A DNA stretch of 64,000 nt from Mycolicibacterium frederiksbergense (GTDB taxonomy: Bacteria; Actinomycetota; Actinomycetes; Mycobacteriales; Mycobacteriaceae), in assembly GCF_012223425.1 (NCBI RefSeq), contig NZ_CP038799.1, positions 2,914,001 to 2,978,000 of the forward strand. Direction: 5' to 3'. Made by a program: the position numbers and the translations under genes. Position 1 is the stretch's first letter. Each line of letters starts with the position of its first letter. This document shows positions 40,975 to 49,738 of this stretch, in pieces. A model generated the notes under the pieces. It made no database searches. It saw only the letters and a list, made by a program, of their open reading frames with translations, and had not been told where the DNA came from.

Positions 40975-42102
40975 GTGAAGGTGACTCGCGTCTTCCTTTC
41001 GACCTGGGGGCAGAGTGACAACATCGGCGATTCGATTTTGCGGCGCGGTCAACTTCGCACGTTCCAGAACATCGACGGCGCCCAACTGCACGTACATGTG
41101 GGCCGCAAGGATTTCGATCCCAATTCCGAGGACTATGTGACCGCGATCGGGCTCGACGGCACCGAGAAGCAGTACGACACGGCGGCCGGCTGGCTGTTCC
41201 GGGCCCTCGGTAGTTCGGCCGCGGCGCGCACCATCCTGGTCATGCCGACCGGGGAAATCCTCATGCCCGAGCGCTTCCGTCGCTACTGGGGATGGTGGAC
41301 CCTCGTCGGTGCGCTCGGAGCCAAGAGTCGCGGCGGCGCCATGGTGCAGGTCGGTGCCGGGGTCCGGATGGCGACGGTCGGCAAGAACGCCGAGGACGGC
41401 ACCCGTGTCGTTCGGGAACACGTCGAGGTCCCGCCGCTGGAGCGGATCGCCCGCCGCAATATGCCGGTGGTGGCATGGCGAGATGCCAACACCCGCAACT
41501 CATTCCAGGTCGGCGATATCGCCCCGGACTGGGCGTTCGGTGAGGGCCCCGATCCGGCCGGCGGTCTGGGTCCGGCGCCCTCGGTACGCAAGGTGCTGGC
41601 GGTGACCATGCGTTCGGACCGGGACGTGTTGACCGAGGACAAGATTGCGCTGATCCGGGAGATCGCGCACACGCACGGGTTGCGGATCCAGGTGTACAGC
41701 CAGGTGCGCCGGGACCGCGCCACGATGGAGACACTGGCCGAGATCCTGCACCCCGGCACGCCGCCGATCGTGATGCGCGATGAAACCCATGGTGAATGGG
41801 AAGCGCTGATGCGCAACCTGTATCGGGATTCTGCGATCGTCGTCAGCGACCGGCTGCACGCGCTGATCATCGCCGCGACCGAGGGCGCCATACCGTTGGC
41901 CCTGTCGAACTGGACGACCGAGAAGGCCGTCCGGATGCTCAAACCCGGCGGGTTCGATCTGCCTTCGCAGGATCCGGGTGCCATCAAGAGCTATCTTGCG
42001 GAGATGTTCGCCGATCCAACGGCAGTGAGCCGCCGCATCAGCGGAGCACGTGCCGAACTCGACGGTGTGCGCGGCCGGTTGCGGGCCCTGGTCGCGGGTT
42101 AG
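40975..42102 (+). CDS. Polysaccharide pyruvyl transferase family protein
   Basis: 375 residues, start GTG with GAAGGGCG upstream; a second in-frame GTG two codons later is an alternative. The N-terminal WGQSDNIGDSILRRGQL and the C-terminal SAIVVSDRLHALIIAATEGAIPLAL match the pyruvyl-transferase family, which adds pyruvate ketals to sugars, but some members have other roles. It occupies the place where M. tuberculosis has Rv3714c. An envelope polysaccharide acceptor is plausible but unknown. Its end overlaps the convergent gatD by 4 bp. Confidence 0.8.
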   Translation: MKVTRVFLSTWGQSDNIGDSILRRGQLRTFQNIDGAQLHVHVGRKDFDPNSEDYVTAIGLDGTEKQYDTAAGWLFRALGSSAAARTILVMPTGEILMPERFRRYWGWWTLVGALGAKSRGGAMVQVGAGVRMATVGKNAEDGTRVVREHVEVPPLERIARRNMPVVAWRDANTRNSFQVGDIAPDWAFGEGPDPAGGLGPAPSVRKVLAVTMRSDRDVLTEDKIALIREIAHTHGLRIQVYSQVRRDRATMETLAEILHPGTPPIVMRDETHGEWEALMRNLYRDSAIVVSDRLHALIIAATEGAIPLALSNWTTEKAVRMLKPGGFDLPSQDPGAIKSYLAEMFADPTAVSRRISGARAELDGVRGRLRALVAG

Positions 42103-42806
42103 ACCCGGCGCGGGGCGGCCAGTCGCTCGGCGCGCAGCAGATCCACCTCGGCCAGTTGCAGCGCGGGAAGCTCGCCCACGACCTGGGTGAGCAGGTGGTC
42201 GGCCAGTTCCGGATTGCGCGCCAGGCACGGTCCGTGCAGATAGGTGGCCACCACACTGCCCTGCACCGCGCCGTCGTAGCCGTCACCGGCGCGGTTGCCC
42301 GCGCCCTTGGTGACCGCGCTCAGTGGCTCGGCGTCGCGTCCGAGAACCGTTCCGCCCCGATGATTTTCGAAACCGGTCAGGGGCTGGGTGAGACCGCTCA
42401 GCAACGGGGTCGCGGACACCTCCCCGATGGTGCGAGCGTCCTGCGGCGCGGTGGTGACATCGAGCAGACCGACGCCGTCGACCCGTTCACCGGCCGAGGT
42501 CTCATACCAGTGCCCGAGCACCTGGATGGCCGCGCAGATCGCGAGCACCGGGGCCCCGCGCACCGCGGCGCGTTGCAGACCCGGGTAGCGGATCAGATGC
42601 TTGGTCGCCAGCCGCTGGGCGTAGTCCTCGGCGCCGCCCAACGTGTAGATGTCCAGCGAGTCCGGTACCGGGTCGGCCAGTGTGATCTCGATGATCTCGG
42701 CGTCGATCCCGCGCAGTCGCAGGCGTTGTCGCAGCACCACCGCGTTGCCGCTGTCACCGTAGGTGCCCATCACATCGGGCAGCACCAGCCCGATCCGGAC
42801 GGTCAC
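42099..42806 (-). CDS. gatD: Lipid II isoglutaminyl synthase, glutamine amidotransferase subunit GatD
   Basis: Supplies ammonia from glutamine for amidation of the D-Glu carboxyl in lipid II, with MurT. 235 residues of the CobB/CobQ-like class I amidotransferase fold. The nucleophile Cys is in VLAICAAIQVLGHWYE and the His in VATYLHGPCLARNPEL; GFENHRGGT is typical of the family. It is coupled to murT by a 4-bp overlap. Confidence 0.92.
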   Translation of the reverse strand: MTVRIGLVLPDVMGTYGDSGNAVVLRQRLRLRGIDAEIIEITLADPVPDSLDIYTLGGAEDYAQRLATKHLIRYPGLQRAAVRGAPVLAICAAIQVLGHWYETSAGERVDGVGLLDVTTAPQDARTIGEVSATPLLSGLTQPLTGFENHRGGTVLGRDAEPLSAVTKGAGNRAGDGYDGAVQGSVVATYLHGPCLARNPELADHLLTQVVGELPALQLAEVDLLRAERLAAPRRV

Positions 42807-44023
42807 GAGACCCGCCGGTTCAGGTGCAGGAAGGCCGTGTAGTTGGCGATCACCTCGACATGCCCGGGCGGGCAGGACGCGATCGCGGCGAGGGTGTCAT
42901 GTACCAGGGTGTGCTCCACACCGGCATAGCCGAGGCGTACCGCCAGGTCGGTACCGCGTTCACCGGCTGCGACCACCTGGGTGCGTTCGAAATGCTCGAA
43001 CCGGACGTCCCAGAGCCAGGACAGGTCTTCGCCGTCGGGCACCTGTCCGTTGACCGAGATGACCACTCCCGCAGCGTCTTTGTCGATCATCGACAAGGCC
43101 TCCTGCCAGCCTGCTGGATTCTTGGCCAGGAGCAGGCGTGCGGTGTGGGCACCGACCTCGACGGTCCGGTACCGGCCGGCGACCTCGTCTACCGTCGATA
43201 CCGCGGCCACCGCCTTGGCGGGGTCGGCACCCAGCACCACCGCCGCGGCAACGGCCTGGATGGCGTTGCCGCGGTTGACCGCACCCGGCAGCGCGAGCGT
43301 CATCGGCAAGGTGAGGCCGTCGGGGCCGTGGATATCGGTGTCGTCATAAGTCCACTGCGGTGTGGGTCTCTTGAAATCGGTACCGGTGGAGTGCCAGTGG
43401 TTGCCGTCGCGGACGATGATCTCCCCGGAGCGTGGACAGCTCACCGAATCCCCGGCCCAGCTGCCACCGGCCGCCACCCACACCACGTTCGAGCAGTCGT
43501 AGGCCGCCGAGGTCATCAGGACGTCGTCACAGTTGGCGATCACCACGGCGTCCGGGTGGCGGGCCAACCCGGCGCGCAGCGTGCGTTCGATGTGATTGAT
43601 TTCACCGACGCGATCGAGCTGATCGCGGGACAGATTGAGCAGCACGACCACCGCCGGTGACACCGCATCACTGACATGTGGCACGTGCATCTCGTCGACT
43701 TCCAGTGCGGCCAGTTCGGCCCTGCGGTCCCCGGCCAGCGCGGCGACCAGCCCGGCGTCCATGTTGGCGCCCTCGGCGTTGGTGGCCACCGGGCCCAGTG
43801 TGGACAGCGCCGCGGCGGTCATCCTGGTGGTCGTCGATTTACCGTTCGTACCGGTCACGACCACCGCGCGGCGGTTCTTGCCGAGTTGTGCCAGGACCGA
43901 CTTGTCGATCGACATCGCGACCAGGCCGCCGATCATCGCCCCGGCGCCGCGGCCGCTCACCCGGGAGGCCCAGCGTGCGGCGGACCCGGCGCCCAGCGCC
44001 AGCCGTGCTCTAGGGGTGACCAT
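42803..44023 (-). CDS. murT: Lipid II isoglutaminyl synthase subunit MurT
   Basis: A Mur-ligase-like enzyme that amidates lipid II with GatD. 406 residues. ATP-binding loop VVVTGTNGKSTTTRM; LLNLSRDQLDRVGEI is the Mur middle-domain motif; the C-terminal DUF1727 part contains LLLAKNPAGWQEAL and VRFEHFERTQVVAAGER. MurT proteins have a zinc ribbon insertion; here this region (about 190-230) keeps CDD, DCS and SCPRS, so the ribbon looks incomplete. I start at 44023, since the frame upstream runs into the divergent exonuclease gene. Confidence 0.93.
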   Translation of the reverse strand: MVTPRARLALGAGSAARWASRVSGRGAGAMIGGLVAMSIDKSVLAQLGKNRRAVVVTGTNGKSTTTRMTAAALSTLGPVATNAEGANMDAGLVAALAGDRRAELAALEVDEMHVPHVSDAVSPAVVVLLNLSRDQLDRVGEINHIERTLRAGLARHPDAVVIANCDDVLMTSAAYDCSNVVWVAAGGSWAGDSVSCPRSGEIIVRDGNHWHSTGTDFKRPTPQWTYDDTDIHGPDGLTLPMTLALPGAVNRGNAIQAVAAAVVLGADPAKAVAAVSTVDEVAGRYRTVEVGAHTARLLLAKNPAGWQEALSMIDKDAAGVVISVNGQVPDGEDLSWLWDVRFEHFERTQVVAAGERGTDLAVRLGYAGVEHTLVHDTLAAIASCPPGHVEVIANYTAFLHLNRRVS

Positions 44024-44096
44024 CCTGCGAATTTTAGGGGCCCGACACGCGCTGCTGCGATCCGGTGTTGTCGGACCACCGTGCCATCCTCGGAAT

Positions 44097-45086
44097 ATGA
44101 GCCAGTGCTGGGGCCGACCGGCGGCCGAAGCGGGCGCCGGGTGGGCCGTCGTGGACGTGGAGACCACCGGGTTCCGGCCGGGCCAGGCCCGTGTCGTCAG
44201 TGTCGCCGCGCTGGCCGTCGGCGACGACGGCAGCGTCGAGCACAGCGTCTCCTCCCTGCTGAACCCCGGCGTCGACCCCGGCCCCACCCACGTGCACGGA
44301 CTGACCGCCGAGATGCTGGCGGGCCAACCCACGTTCGGCGATATCGCCCCGCAGCTCATCGAGGTGCTGCACGGCCGGACGCTGGTCGCGCACAATGTCG
44401 CCTTCGATTACGCATTTCTGGCGGCCGAGGCCGAACTCGTCGGTGCCCAGCTGCCGGTCGACACCGTCATGTGCACGGTCGAGCTGGCGCGCCGGCTGAA
44501 TCTGGGTACCGAGAACCTGCGCCTGGAGACGTTGGCGCGGCACTGGGGCGCCACCCAGTTGCGCCCGCACGATGCGCTCGACGACGCGTTGGTGCTCGCG
44601 CAGATCCTCAAGCCCGCGCTGGTGCAGGCCCGTGAGCGCAGATCATGGCTCCCGATCCGCTCGGTGAGCCGCCGGATCTGGCCCAACGGCCAGATCACCC
44701 ACGACGAGCTGCGGCCGCTGAAGGTGCTGGCGGCGCGGATGCCGTGCGATCACCTGAACCCGGGGCTCTACGTCGCCGGGCGGCCGCTGGTGCAGGGGAT
44801 GCGGATCGCGCTGTCGGCCGAGATGACGCACACCCACGAAGAGGTCATCGAGCGGATCATCGACGCCGGCCTTTCCTATGCGGAGAACGTCGACCAGCAG
44901 ACCTCCCTGGTGGTGTGCAATGACGCGGCACCCGCACAGGGCAAGGGCTACCAGGCGGTCGAGCAGGGCATCCCGCTGATGGGAGACGCCGAGTTCATGA
45001 CGCTCATCGGGCAAGCCGTCGGCGGCACCGATGTCGAGGAGTTCACCGACACCACCGCGGACGGCGACCAGTACGCGCTGTTCTGA
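44097..45086 (+). CDS. dnaQ: DnaQ-like 3'-5' exonuclease with C-terminal BRCT domain (Rv3711c homologue)
   Basis: Proofreading-type exonuclease of 329 residues. DEDDh motifs: VVDVETTGFRPG (Exo I), HNVAFDYAFLAAEAEL (Exo II) and RPHDALDDALVLAQIL (Exo III). The C-terminal part from about 225 (LYVAGRPLVQGMRIALSAEM) resembles a BRCT domain, found in mycobacterial DnaQ. In mycobacteria the main proofreading is in the PHP domain of DnaE1, so this enzyme is an auxiliary. Start ATG at 44097, divergent from murT. Confidence 0.92.
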   Translation: MSQCWGRPAAEAGAGWAVVDVETTGFRPGQARVVSVAALAVGDDGSVEHSVSSLLNPGVDPGPTHVHGLTAEMLAGQPTFGDIAPQLIEVLHGRTLVAHNVAFDYAFLAAEAELVGAQLPVDTVMCTVELARRLNLGTENLRLETLARHWGATQLRPHDALDDALVLAQILKPALVQARERRSWLPIRSVSRRIWPNGQITHDELRPLKVLAARMPCDHLNPGLYVAGRPLVQGMRIALSAEMTHTHEEVIERIIDAGLSYAENVDQQTSLVVCNDAAPAQGKGYQAVEQGIPLMGDAEFMTLIGQAVGGTDVEEFTDTTADGDQYALF

Positions 45087-45100
45087 ACGATGATCACCGG

Positions 45101-45979
45101 GTGAAACGCAGCATCCCGGCGATCCTGCTCGCTTCCGCCCTTGCGCTGGCACCGTCGGCGACCGCCGACACCGAGGGCACCACCTGGTTCCTCGGTGGCG
45201 GCCGCACCGCCGGTTCGCCGTCGGAGCTGACCATCGAGCAGGCCCGGGAGCGCCTCGGGGACCGGGGGGCCGACCCACGCATCGACGCGGTGATCCAGTA
45301 CAGCCGAGACGGCGTGCACACCGGCGGACCCTTCGGTGCGGCGGTGCGTGAGGGCACGGCCAATGCCGTGGCCGTCGTCGAGCCCGGCGACATCGTGATC
45401 GGCTACAGCCAGGGCGCCGTGATCGCCCAGCAGCTCAAGAAGATCCTCGCGGGCGACCCCGCCGTCACCGGCGCGGACTACGCCTTCGTCACCTTCGGCG
45501 ACCCGACGAACGGCAAGGGCGGCGAGATGCCGTTCATGCGTCGGCACCGGATCAACCTGGGCGACCTCCTCCCGCCGTTGACCGCCGATGACGAGACGGT
45601 GTTCACCACCACCACGGTGGCCCAGGAGTACGACCGCATCGCCGACTTCCCGGACCGCCCGTGGAACCTGGTGGCCGTGTACAACTCGCTGCTGTCGGCC
45701 AAGGACCATCTGGGCTACAAGCTGGCCTGGTCGGACACCACCGAGGCGCAGCGTGGCCAGGGCGTGCACTTCGATGACACCCAGGACCGCGACCGTGTGA
45801 TCACCACGGAGCGCAACAGCAAGGGCGGCAGCAACATTCACGTGCTGGTGAAGTCCGATACGTTGCCGCTGACGCGCCCGCTGCGCACTGGAGTCTCCTG
45901 GCTCGACCGAGTGGTGGATGCGATCGACATCCCGCTGCGATGGATCATCGACCTCGGCTACCACGGAGTGCGGGCTTAG
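45101..45979 (+). CDS. Secreted PE-PPE-domain alpha/beta hydrolase (without PE/PPE part)
   Basis: 292 residues, start GTG. A signal peptide (IPAILLASALALAPSATA) is followed by a serine-hydrolase domain: the nucleophile lies in VIGYSQGAVIAQQL, and ADYAFVTFGDPTNGKGGEMPF is characteristic of the PE-PPE C-terminal domain (cutinase-like esterase). No PE or PPE targeting module is present, so it should be exported by Sec. It starts 14 bp after dnaQ. Substrate could be a short acyl ester; not shown. Confidence 0.82.
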   Translation: MKRSIPAILLASALALAPSATADTEGTTWFLGGGRTAGSPSELTIEQARERLGDRGADPRIDAVIQYSRDGVHTGGPFGAAVREGTANAVAVVEPGDIVIGYSQGAVIAQQLKKILAGDPAVTGADYAFVTFGDPTNGKGGEMPFMRRHRINLGDLLPPLTADDETVFTTTTVAQEYDRIADFPDRPWNLVAVYNSLLSAKDHLGYKLAWSDTTEAQRGQGVHFDDTQDRDRVITTERNSKGGSNIHVLVKSDTLPLTRPLRTGVSWLDRVVDAIDIPLRWIIDLGYHGVRA

Positions 45980-45987
45980 CGCGCCGC

Positions 45988-47025
45988 TCAGGCGAACAGT
46001 GGTGGATTCAGCCGCGCGAACCCGGCTTGTCGCACGTAAGGGAAATGTGGATAGGACGGCTCGGGTGCGCTGACGGCATCCAGCCGCGCGATCTGCTCGC
46101 CGGTGAGGGTCCAGCCGACCGCACCGAGATTGTCGAGCAGCTGCGCGGGGGTGCGGGCGCCGACGATGACCGACGCGACCGTGGGACGGCGAAGTACCCA
46201 GTTGAGCGCGACCTGCGGGATGGAACGTCCCGTCTCGTCGGCGATGGCGGAGAGTTCGTCGACGACATCGAAGAGCACGTCATCGTCCACAGGTGGCCCG
46301 GCATCGGCCGTCCTGTGCAGGCGGCTGACGGGCGGGAGACCCGTTCCGCGTCGTATCCGCCCCGTCAGTCGTCCCCAGCCCAGTGGGCTCCAGACCAGCG
46401 CGCCCACCCCCTGGTCGATGCCCAGTGGCATCAGGTCCCATTCGTAGTCCCGGCCGATCAGCGAGTAGTAGACCTGGTGGGCGACATATCGCACGCGGTG
46501 CGACGCGTCCGCAGCGGCAGGGGATTTCATGAGCTGCCAGCCGGCAAAATTCGAAACGCCCGTGTAGCGGATCTTCCCCTGTGTCACCAGGACATCGAGC
46601 GTGTCCACCACTTCCTCGACCGGTGTCGCAGCGTCGTAGGCATGGAGCTGGAACACGTCGATGTGATCGGTGCGCAAGCGACGAAGTGCGCCTTCGACGG
46701 CGGTGATCAGGCGTCGCCGTGACGTGCCCGCGTCGTCGGGTCCGGAGCCGACGGGTAGTGCGGCCTTGGTCGAGATCAGTACGGAGTCGCGGCGGCCTTG
46801 CAGGGCCGCGCCGAGTACGGACTCCGATGCGCCGTCGGAGTAGACATCGGCGGTGTCGAACAGGGTGATCCCGGCCTCCAGGCAGATGTCCACCATGGTG
46901 CGGGCCTCATCGATTCCGGTATCTGCCCAGGCTCCGAAGAACTCTCCGCTTGCGCCGAATGTTGCTGCACCGAAGGCTAATTCCGAAACGATCAGGCCGG
47001 ATCGGCCTAGATGACGGTACTCCAC
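45988..47025 (-). CDS. Aldo/keto reductase
   Basis: NADP(H)-dependent reductase of 345 residues. MEYRHLGRSGLIVSELAFGAATFG is the family start; catalytic residues are the Asp/Tyr of LFDTADVYSDGASE, Lys in LISTKAALP and His in IDVFQLHAYD; the cofactor region IVGARTPAQLLDNLGAVGW ends the barrel. It is divergent from a TetR gene over 89 bp with repeated CGTTAA words, so it is likely the repressor's target. Substrate unknown. Confidence 0.92.
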   Translation of the reverse strand: MEYRHLGRSGLIVSELAFGAATFGASGEFFGAWADTGIDEARTMVDICLEAGITLFDTADVYSDGASESVLGAALQGRRDSVLISTKAALPVGSGPDDAGTSRRRLITAVEGALRRLRTDHIDVFQLHAYDAATPVEEVVDTLDVLVTQGKIRYTGVSNFAGWQLMKSPAAADASHRVRYVAHQVYYSLIGRDYEWDLMPLGIDQGVGALVWSPLGWGRLTGRIRRGTGLPPVSRLHRTADAGPPVDDDVLFDVVDELSAIADETGRSIPQVALNWVLRRPTVASVIVGARTPAQLLDNLGAVGWTLTGEQIARLDAVSAPEPSYPHFPYVRQAGFARLNPPLFA

Positions 47026-47114
47026 GAACGCTCCTTAAAGAGATTATTTTCCCGTTAATCGAGAGTAGCACCGGTCGTGCGTTAAGGAAACGTCAGTCCC
47101 GTTAAGGTGGGATC
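47026..47114. promoter_or_regulatory. Divergent promoter region with CGTTAA repeats
   Basis: CGTTAA occurs three times in the same orientation (47053, 47080, 47100) between the aldo/keto reductase and tetR genes, in an AT-richer spacer. Candidate binding sites for the adjacent TetR regulator. The repeats are direct and unevenly spaced, so the assignment is weak. Confidence 0.35.
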
Positions 47115-47699
47115 ATGGCGACCAGACCCGGAGGCAGGACGGCCGCGGTGCGATCCGCGGTGCTCACCGCGTCTGCCGACTTGCTCATCGAGAACGGTCT
47201 GGTGGGGCTGGAGTTGACGGCGGTCGCCGACCGGGCCGGTGTCGGCAAGTCGACGGTCTACCGACGCTGGGGAACCGTGTCTGCACTCGTCGACGACCTG
47301 CTGGCCGATATGGCAGAGACGTCGCGGCCGCGTCCCAGCACCGGCAGCCTCCGGGATGACCTGGTGAGCGTGGCCCGACTGATCCAACGGACGCTGGCCG
47401 ATCGACGCCAGGGCAGCCTTTTCAAGGCAATTCTCGCCGCCGGCACCTGCGATGTGCGCACCGCCGAGGCGCTCGCCGGCTTCTACCAGGTACGCATCGG
47501 CGAGATGGCGCCGATCGTCCTGGACGCGATCGAGCGCGGTGAAGCCCCGCGGGGAACCGATCCCGCCGCAGTGATCCGGTACGTGTCTGCTCCGCTGTAC
47601 TACAGCCTGCTCACCGATACCGAACCACTGCGCCGGGCAGACGCGGACAGGGCGGCTGCTGCTGCGCTCGCGGCCGTGACCGCCGGCGTCTTCGCCTGA
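47115..47699 (+). CDS. TetR family transcriptional regulator
   Basis: 194 residues. The N-terminal helix-turn-helix is clear: RSAVLTASADLLIENGLVGLELTAVADRAGVG, then KSTVYRRWGTVSALVDDL. The C-terminal domain resembles the TetR_C_11/16-type ligand domain (FYQVRIGEMAPIVLDAIERGE, VIRYVSAPLYYSLL). Divergent from the aldo/keto reductase, which it probably controls. It ends one base before the stop of convergent leuA. Confidence 0.92.
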   Translation: MATRPGGRTAAVRSAVLTASADLLIENGLVGLELTAVADRAGVGKSTVYRRWGTVSALVDDLLADMAETSRPRPSTGSLRDDLVSVARLIQRTLADRRQGSLFKAILAAGTCDVRTAEALAGFYQVRIGEMAPIVLDAIERGEAPRGTDPAAVIRYVSAPLYYSLLTDTEPLRRADADRAAAAALAAVTAGVFA

Positions 47700-47700
47700 G

Positions 47701-49506
47701 TTACCGGGCCGCCCGGTTCACCGCGGACACCACGGCGCGCAACGATGCCGTGGTGATGGATGTGGCGATGCCGACGCCCCACACCGTCTTGCCGCCGATG
47801 GACGCTTCGACGTAGGCCGCGGCCTGGGCCTCTTCGCCGGCGGACAACGCGTGCTCGGAGTAGTCCAGCACGTTCACCTGGAAGCCGACCGCACCGATGG
47901 CATCCACGAACGCGGCCAGCGGACCGTTCCCGGCGCCGACGATCTCACGTTCTTCGCCGTCGATCTTGACGATCGCGGTGATGGTGTCGGTCCCGCCGTC
48001 GACCTCGGAGGCGTCGACCTTCTGCCGCATGCGCTCCAGTGGGCGGATCGGGGACAGGTACTCCTCGGAGAAGACGTCCCAGATCTCCTTGGGTGAGACT
48101 TCGCCGCCCTCACCATCGGTGATCTGCTGGATGGCCTGGCTGAACTCGATCTGCAGGCGCCGAGGCAGTGCCAGACCGTGATCGGCCTTCATGATGTAGG
48201 CGACGCCGCCCTTGCCGGACTGCGAGTTCACCCGGATGACGGCCTCGTACGTGCGCCCGACGTCCTTGGGGTCGATCGGCAGGTACGGAACCTGCCACAG
48301 GATGTCGTCGACATCGGAATCAGCTTCGTCGGCAGCGACTTTCATCGCGTCCAGGCCCTTGTTGATGGCGTCCTGGTGGCTGCCGGAGAACGCGGTGTAC
48401 ACCAGATCGCCACCGTAGGGGTGGCGTTCGTGCACGGGCAGCTGGTTGCAGTACTCCACGGTGCGGCGGATTTCATCGATATTGGAGAAGTCGATCTGCG
48501 GGTCCACACCGCGGCTGAACAGGTTCAGGCCCAACGTCACCAGGCACACGTTGCCGGTGCGCTCGCCGTTGCCGAACAGGCAGCCCTCGATGCGGTCCGC
48601 TCCGGCCTGGTAGCCCAGTTCGGCTGCGGCGACGGCCGTTCCGCGGTCATTGTGCGGGTGCAGGCTCAGGATGATGCTGTCCCGAGGTGCCAGGTGCCGG
48701 TTCATCCACTCGATGGAATCGGCGTACACGTTCGGCGTCGCCATCTCGACCGTCGCGGGCAGGTTGACGATCAACGGCACCTCGGGCGTCGGCTGCACGA
48801 TCTCGGCGACGGCGTTGCAGACATCCACCGCGTATTCCAGTTCGGTGCCCGTGTAGGACTCAGGGCTGTACTCGTAGCGCCACCGGGTGTCCGGGTACTT
48901 CTTGGCCTCTTCGACGCACATCCGCGCACCGTCGGTGGCGATCTTCTTCACGGCGGCGCGATCGGCGCGGAAGACCACCCGGCGCTGCAGGATCGACGTC
49001 GAGTTGTAGAAGTGCACGATCGCCTGCGGCGCACCGGCGCACGCCTCGAAGGTCTTCGAGATCAGCTCGGGACGGCACTGGGTCAGCACCTGGATGGTGA
49101 CATCGTCGGGGATGGCGCCCTGCTCGATGATCTCGCGGACGAAGTCGAAGTCTGTCTGGCTGGCCGACGGGAAGCCGACCTCGATCTCCTTGTAGCCCAT
49201 CCGGACCAGCAGGTCGAACATGCGGCGCTTGCGCGCCGGGCTCATCGGATCGATCAGGGCCTGGTTGCCATCACGCAGGTCCACCGCACACCACTGCGGG
49301 GCGGTGTCGATGACCTTGTCGGGCCAGGTGCGGTCCGGCACGGTGACCGGTTCGACCTCTTCGGCGAAAGTGCGGTAGCGGTTCACCGGCATCGCGGACG
49401 CGCGCTGGGTGTTCCAGGAGGGCTGGCCGGGGTTGCGGGGACCGGCCGGTGTGGTGATCGCGCGGACGGACGAGAAGGCGTCAGATGAGATGTCAGGGGT
49501 GGTCAT
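47701..49506 (-). CDS. leuA: 2-isopropylmalate synthase
   Basis: First step of leucine synthesis: acetyl-CoA plus 2-oxoisovalerate gives 2-isopropylmalate. 601 residues. The HMGL-like TIM barrel has VDLRDGNQALIDPMSPARK, LSLHPHNDRGTAVAAAELG with the metal His residues, and GNGERTGNVCLVTLGLNL. The C-terminal regulatory domain (about 470-600) binds leucine for feedback inhibition. It is the class with a long C-terminus as in M. tuberculosis, without a 57-bp tandem repeat. Upstream there is a leucine-rich leader peptide and a terminator hairpin, so transcription is probably attenuated by leucine supply. Confidence 0.96.
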   Translation of the reverse strand: MTTPDISSDAFSSVRAITTPAGPRNPGQPSWNTQRASAMPVNRYRTFAEEVEPVTVPDRTWPDKVIDTAPQWCAVDLRDGNQALIDPMSPARKRRMFDLLVRMGYKEIEVGFPSASQTDFDFVREIIEQGAIPDDVTIQVLTQCRPELISKTFEACAGAPQAIVHFYNSTSILQRRVVFRADRAAVKKIATDGARMCVEEAKKYPDTRWRYEYSPESYTGTELEYAVDVCNAVAEIVQPTPEVPLIVNLPATVEMATPNVYADSIEWMNRHLAPRDSIILSLHPHNDRGTAVAAAELGYQAGADRIEGCLFGNGERTGNVCLVTLGLNLFSRGVDPQIDFSNIDEIRRTVEYCNQLPVHERHPYGGDLVYTAFSGSHQDAINKGLDAMKVAADEADSDVDDILWQVPYLPIDPKDVGRTYEAVIRVNSQSGKGGVAYIMKADHGLALPRRLQIEFSQAIQQITDGEGGEVSPKEIWDVFSEEYLSPIRPLERMRQKVDASEVDGGTDTITAIVKIDGEEREIVGAGNGPLAAFVDAIGAVGFQVNVLDYSEHALSAGEEAQAAAYVEASIGGKTVWGVGIATSITTASLRAVVSAVNRAAR

Positions 49507-49558
49507 GATGTTGGCTCCGGGGTCTTGTGTGGATTTCAGACCGGCGCATCGCGAAAAC

Positions 49559-49597
49559 CCGCGACGGGAGGCCAGTCTGGATCAGACCCCGTCGCGG
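49559..49597 (-). terminator. leuA attenuator terminator hairpin
   Basis: On the minus strand CCGCGACGGG pairs perfectly with CCCGTCGCGG 19 nt later, followed by GTTTTC. The loop contains a second hairpin, GTCTG-ATC-CAGAC. The first arm overlaps the end of the leader peptide, so ribosome position would decide whether the hairpin forms. Confidence 0.7.
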
Positions 49598-49623
49598 CGT
49601 CCGAGAAGGAGCACCCGCTGCAC
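49582..49623 (-). CDS. leuA leader peptide (LeuL-like)
   Basis: A 13-codon frame starting at GTG: VQRVLLLGRRDGV. It has three successive leucine codons (CTC CTT CTC) and ends inside the terminator hairpin, about 75 bp upstream of leuA. This is the classic layout of ribosome-mediated attenuation: stalling at the Leu codons when leucyl-tRNA is short would stop formation of the terminator. The GGAG upstream is 13 bp from the GTG, a little far. Too short to find by coding statistics; supported by sequence content and position. Confidence 0.65.
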   Translation of the reverse strand: MQRVLLLGRRDGV

Positions 49624-49738
49624 GTGGGCAACTGTACTCCGGGAGGGGCGCGGGCCAAAACGGCAGTCGCAAAATTGGTGCACGACGCGGTCCCGAACCC
49701 GGTTTAGGGTGCTAGTGAGCTACGAATTCGGGGGTCGG

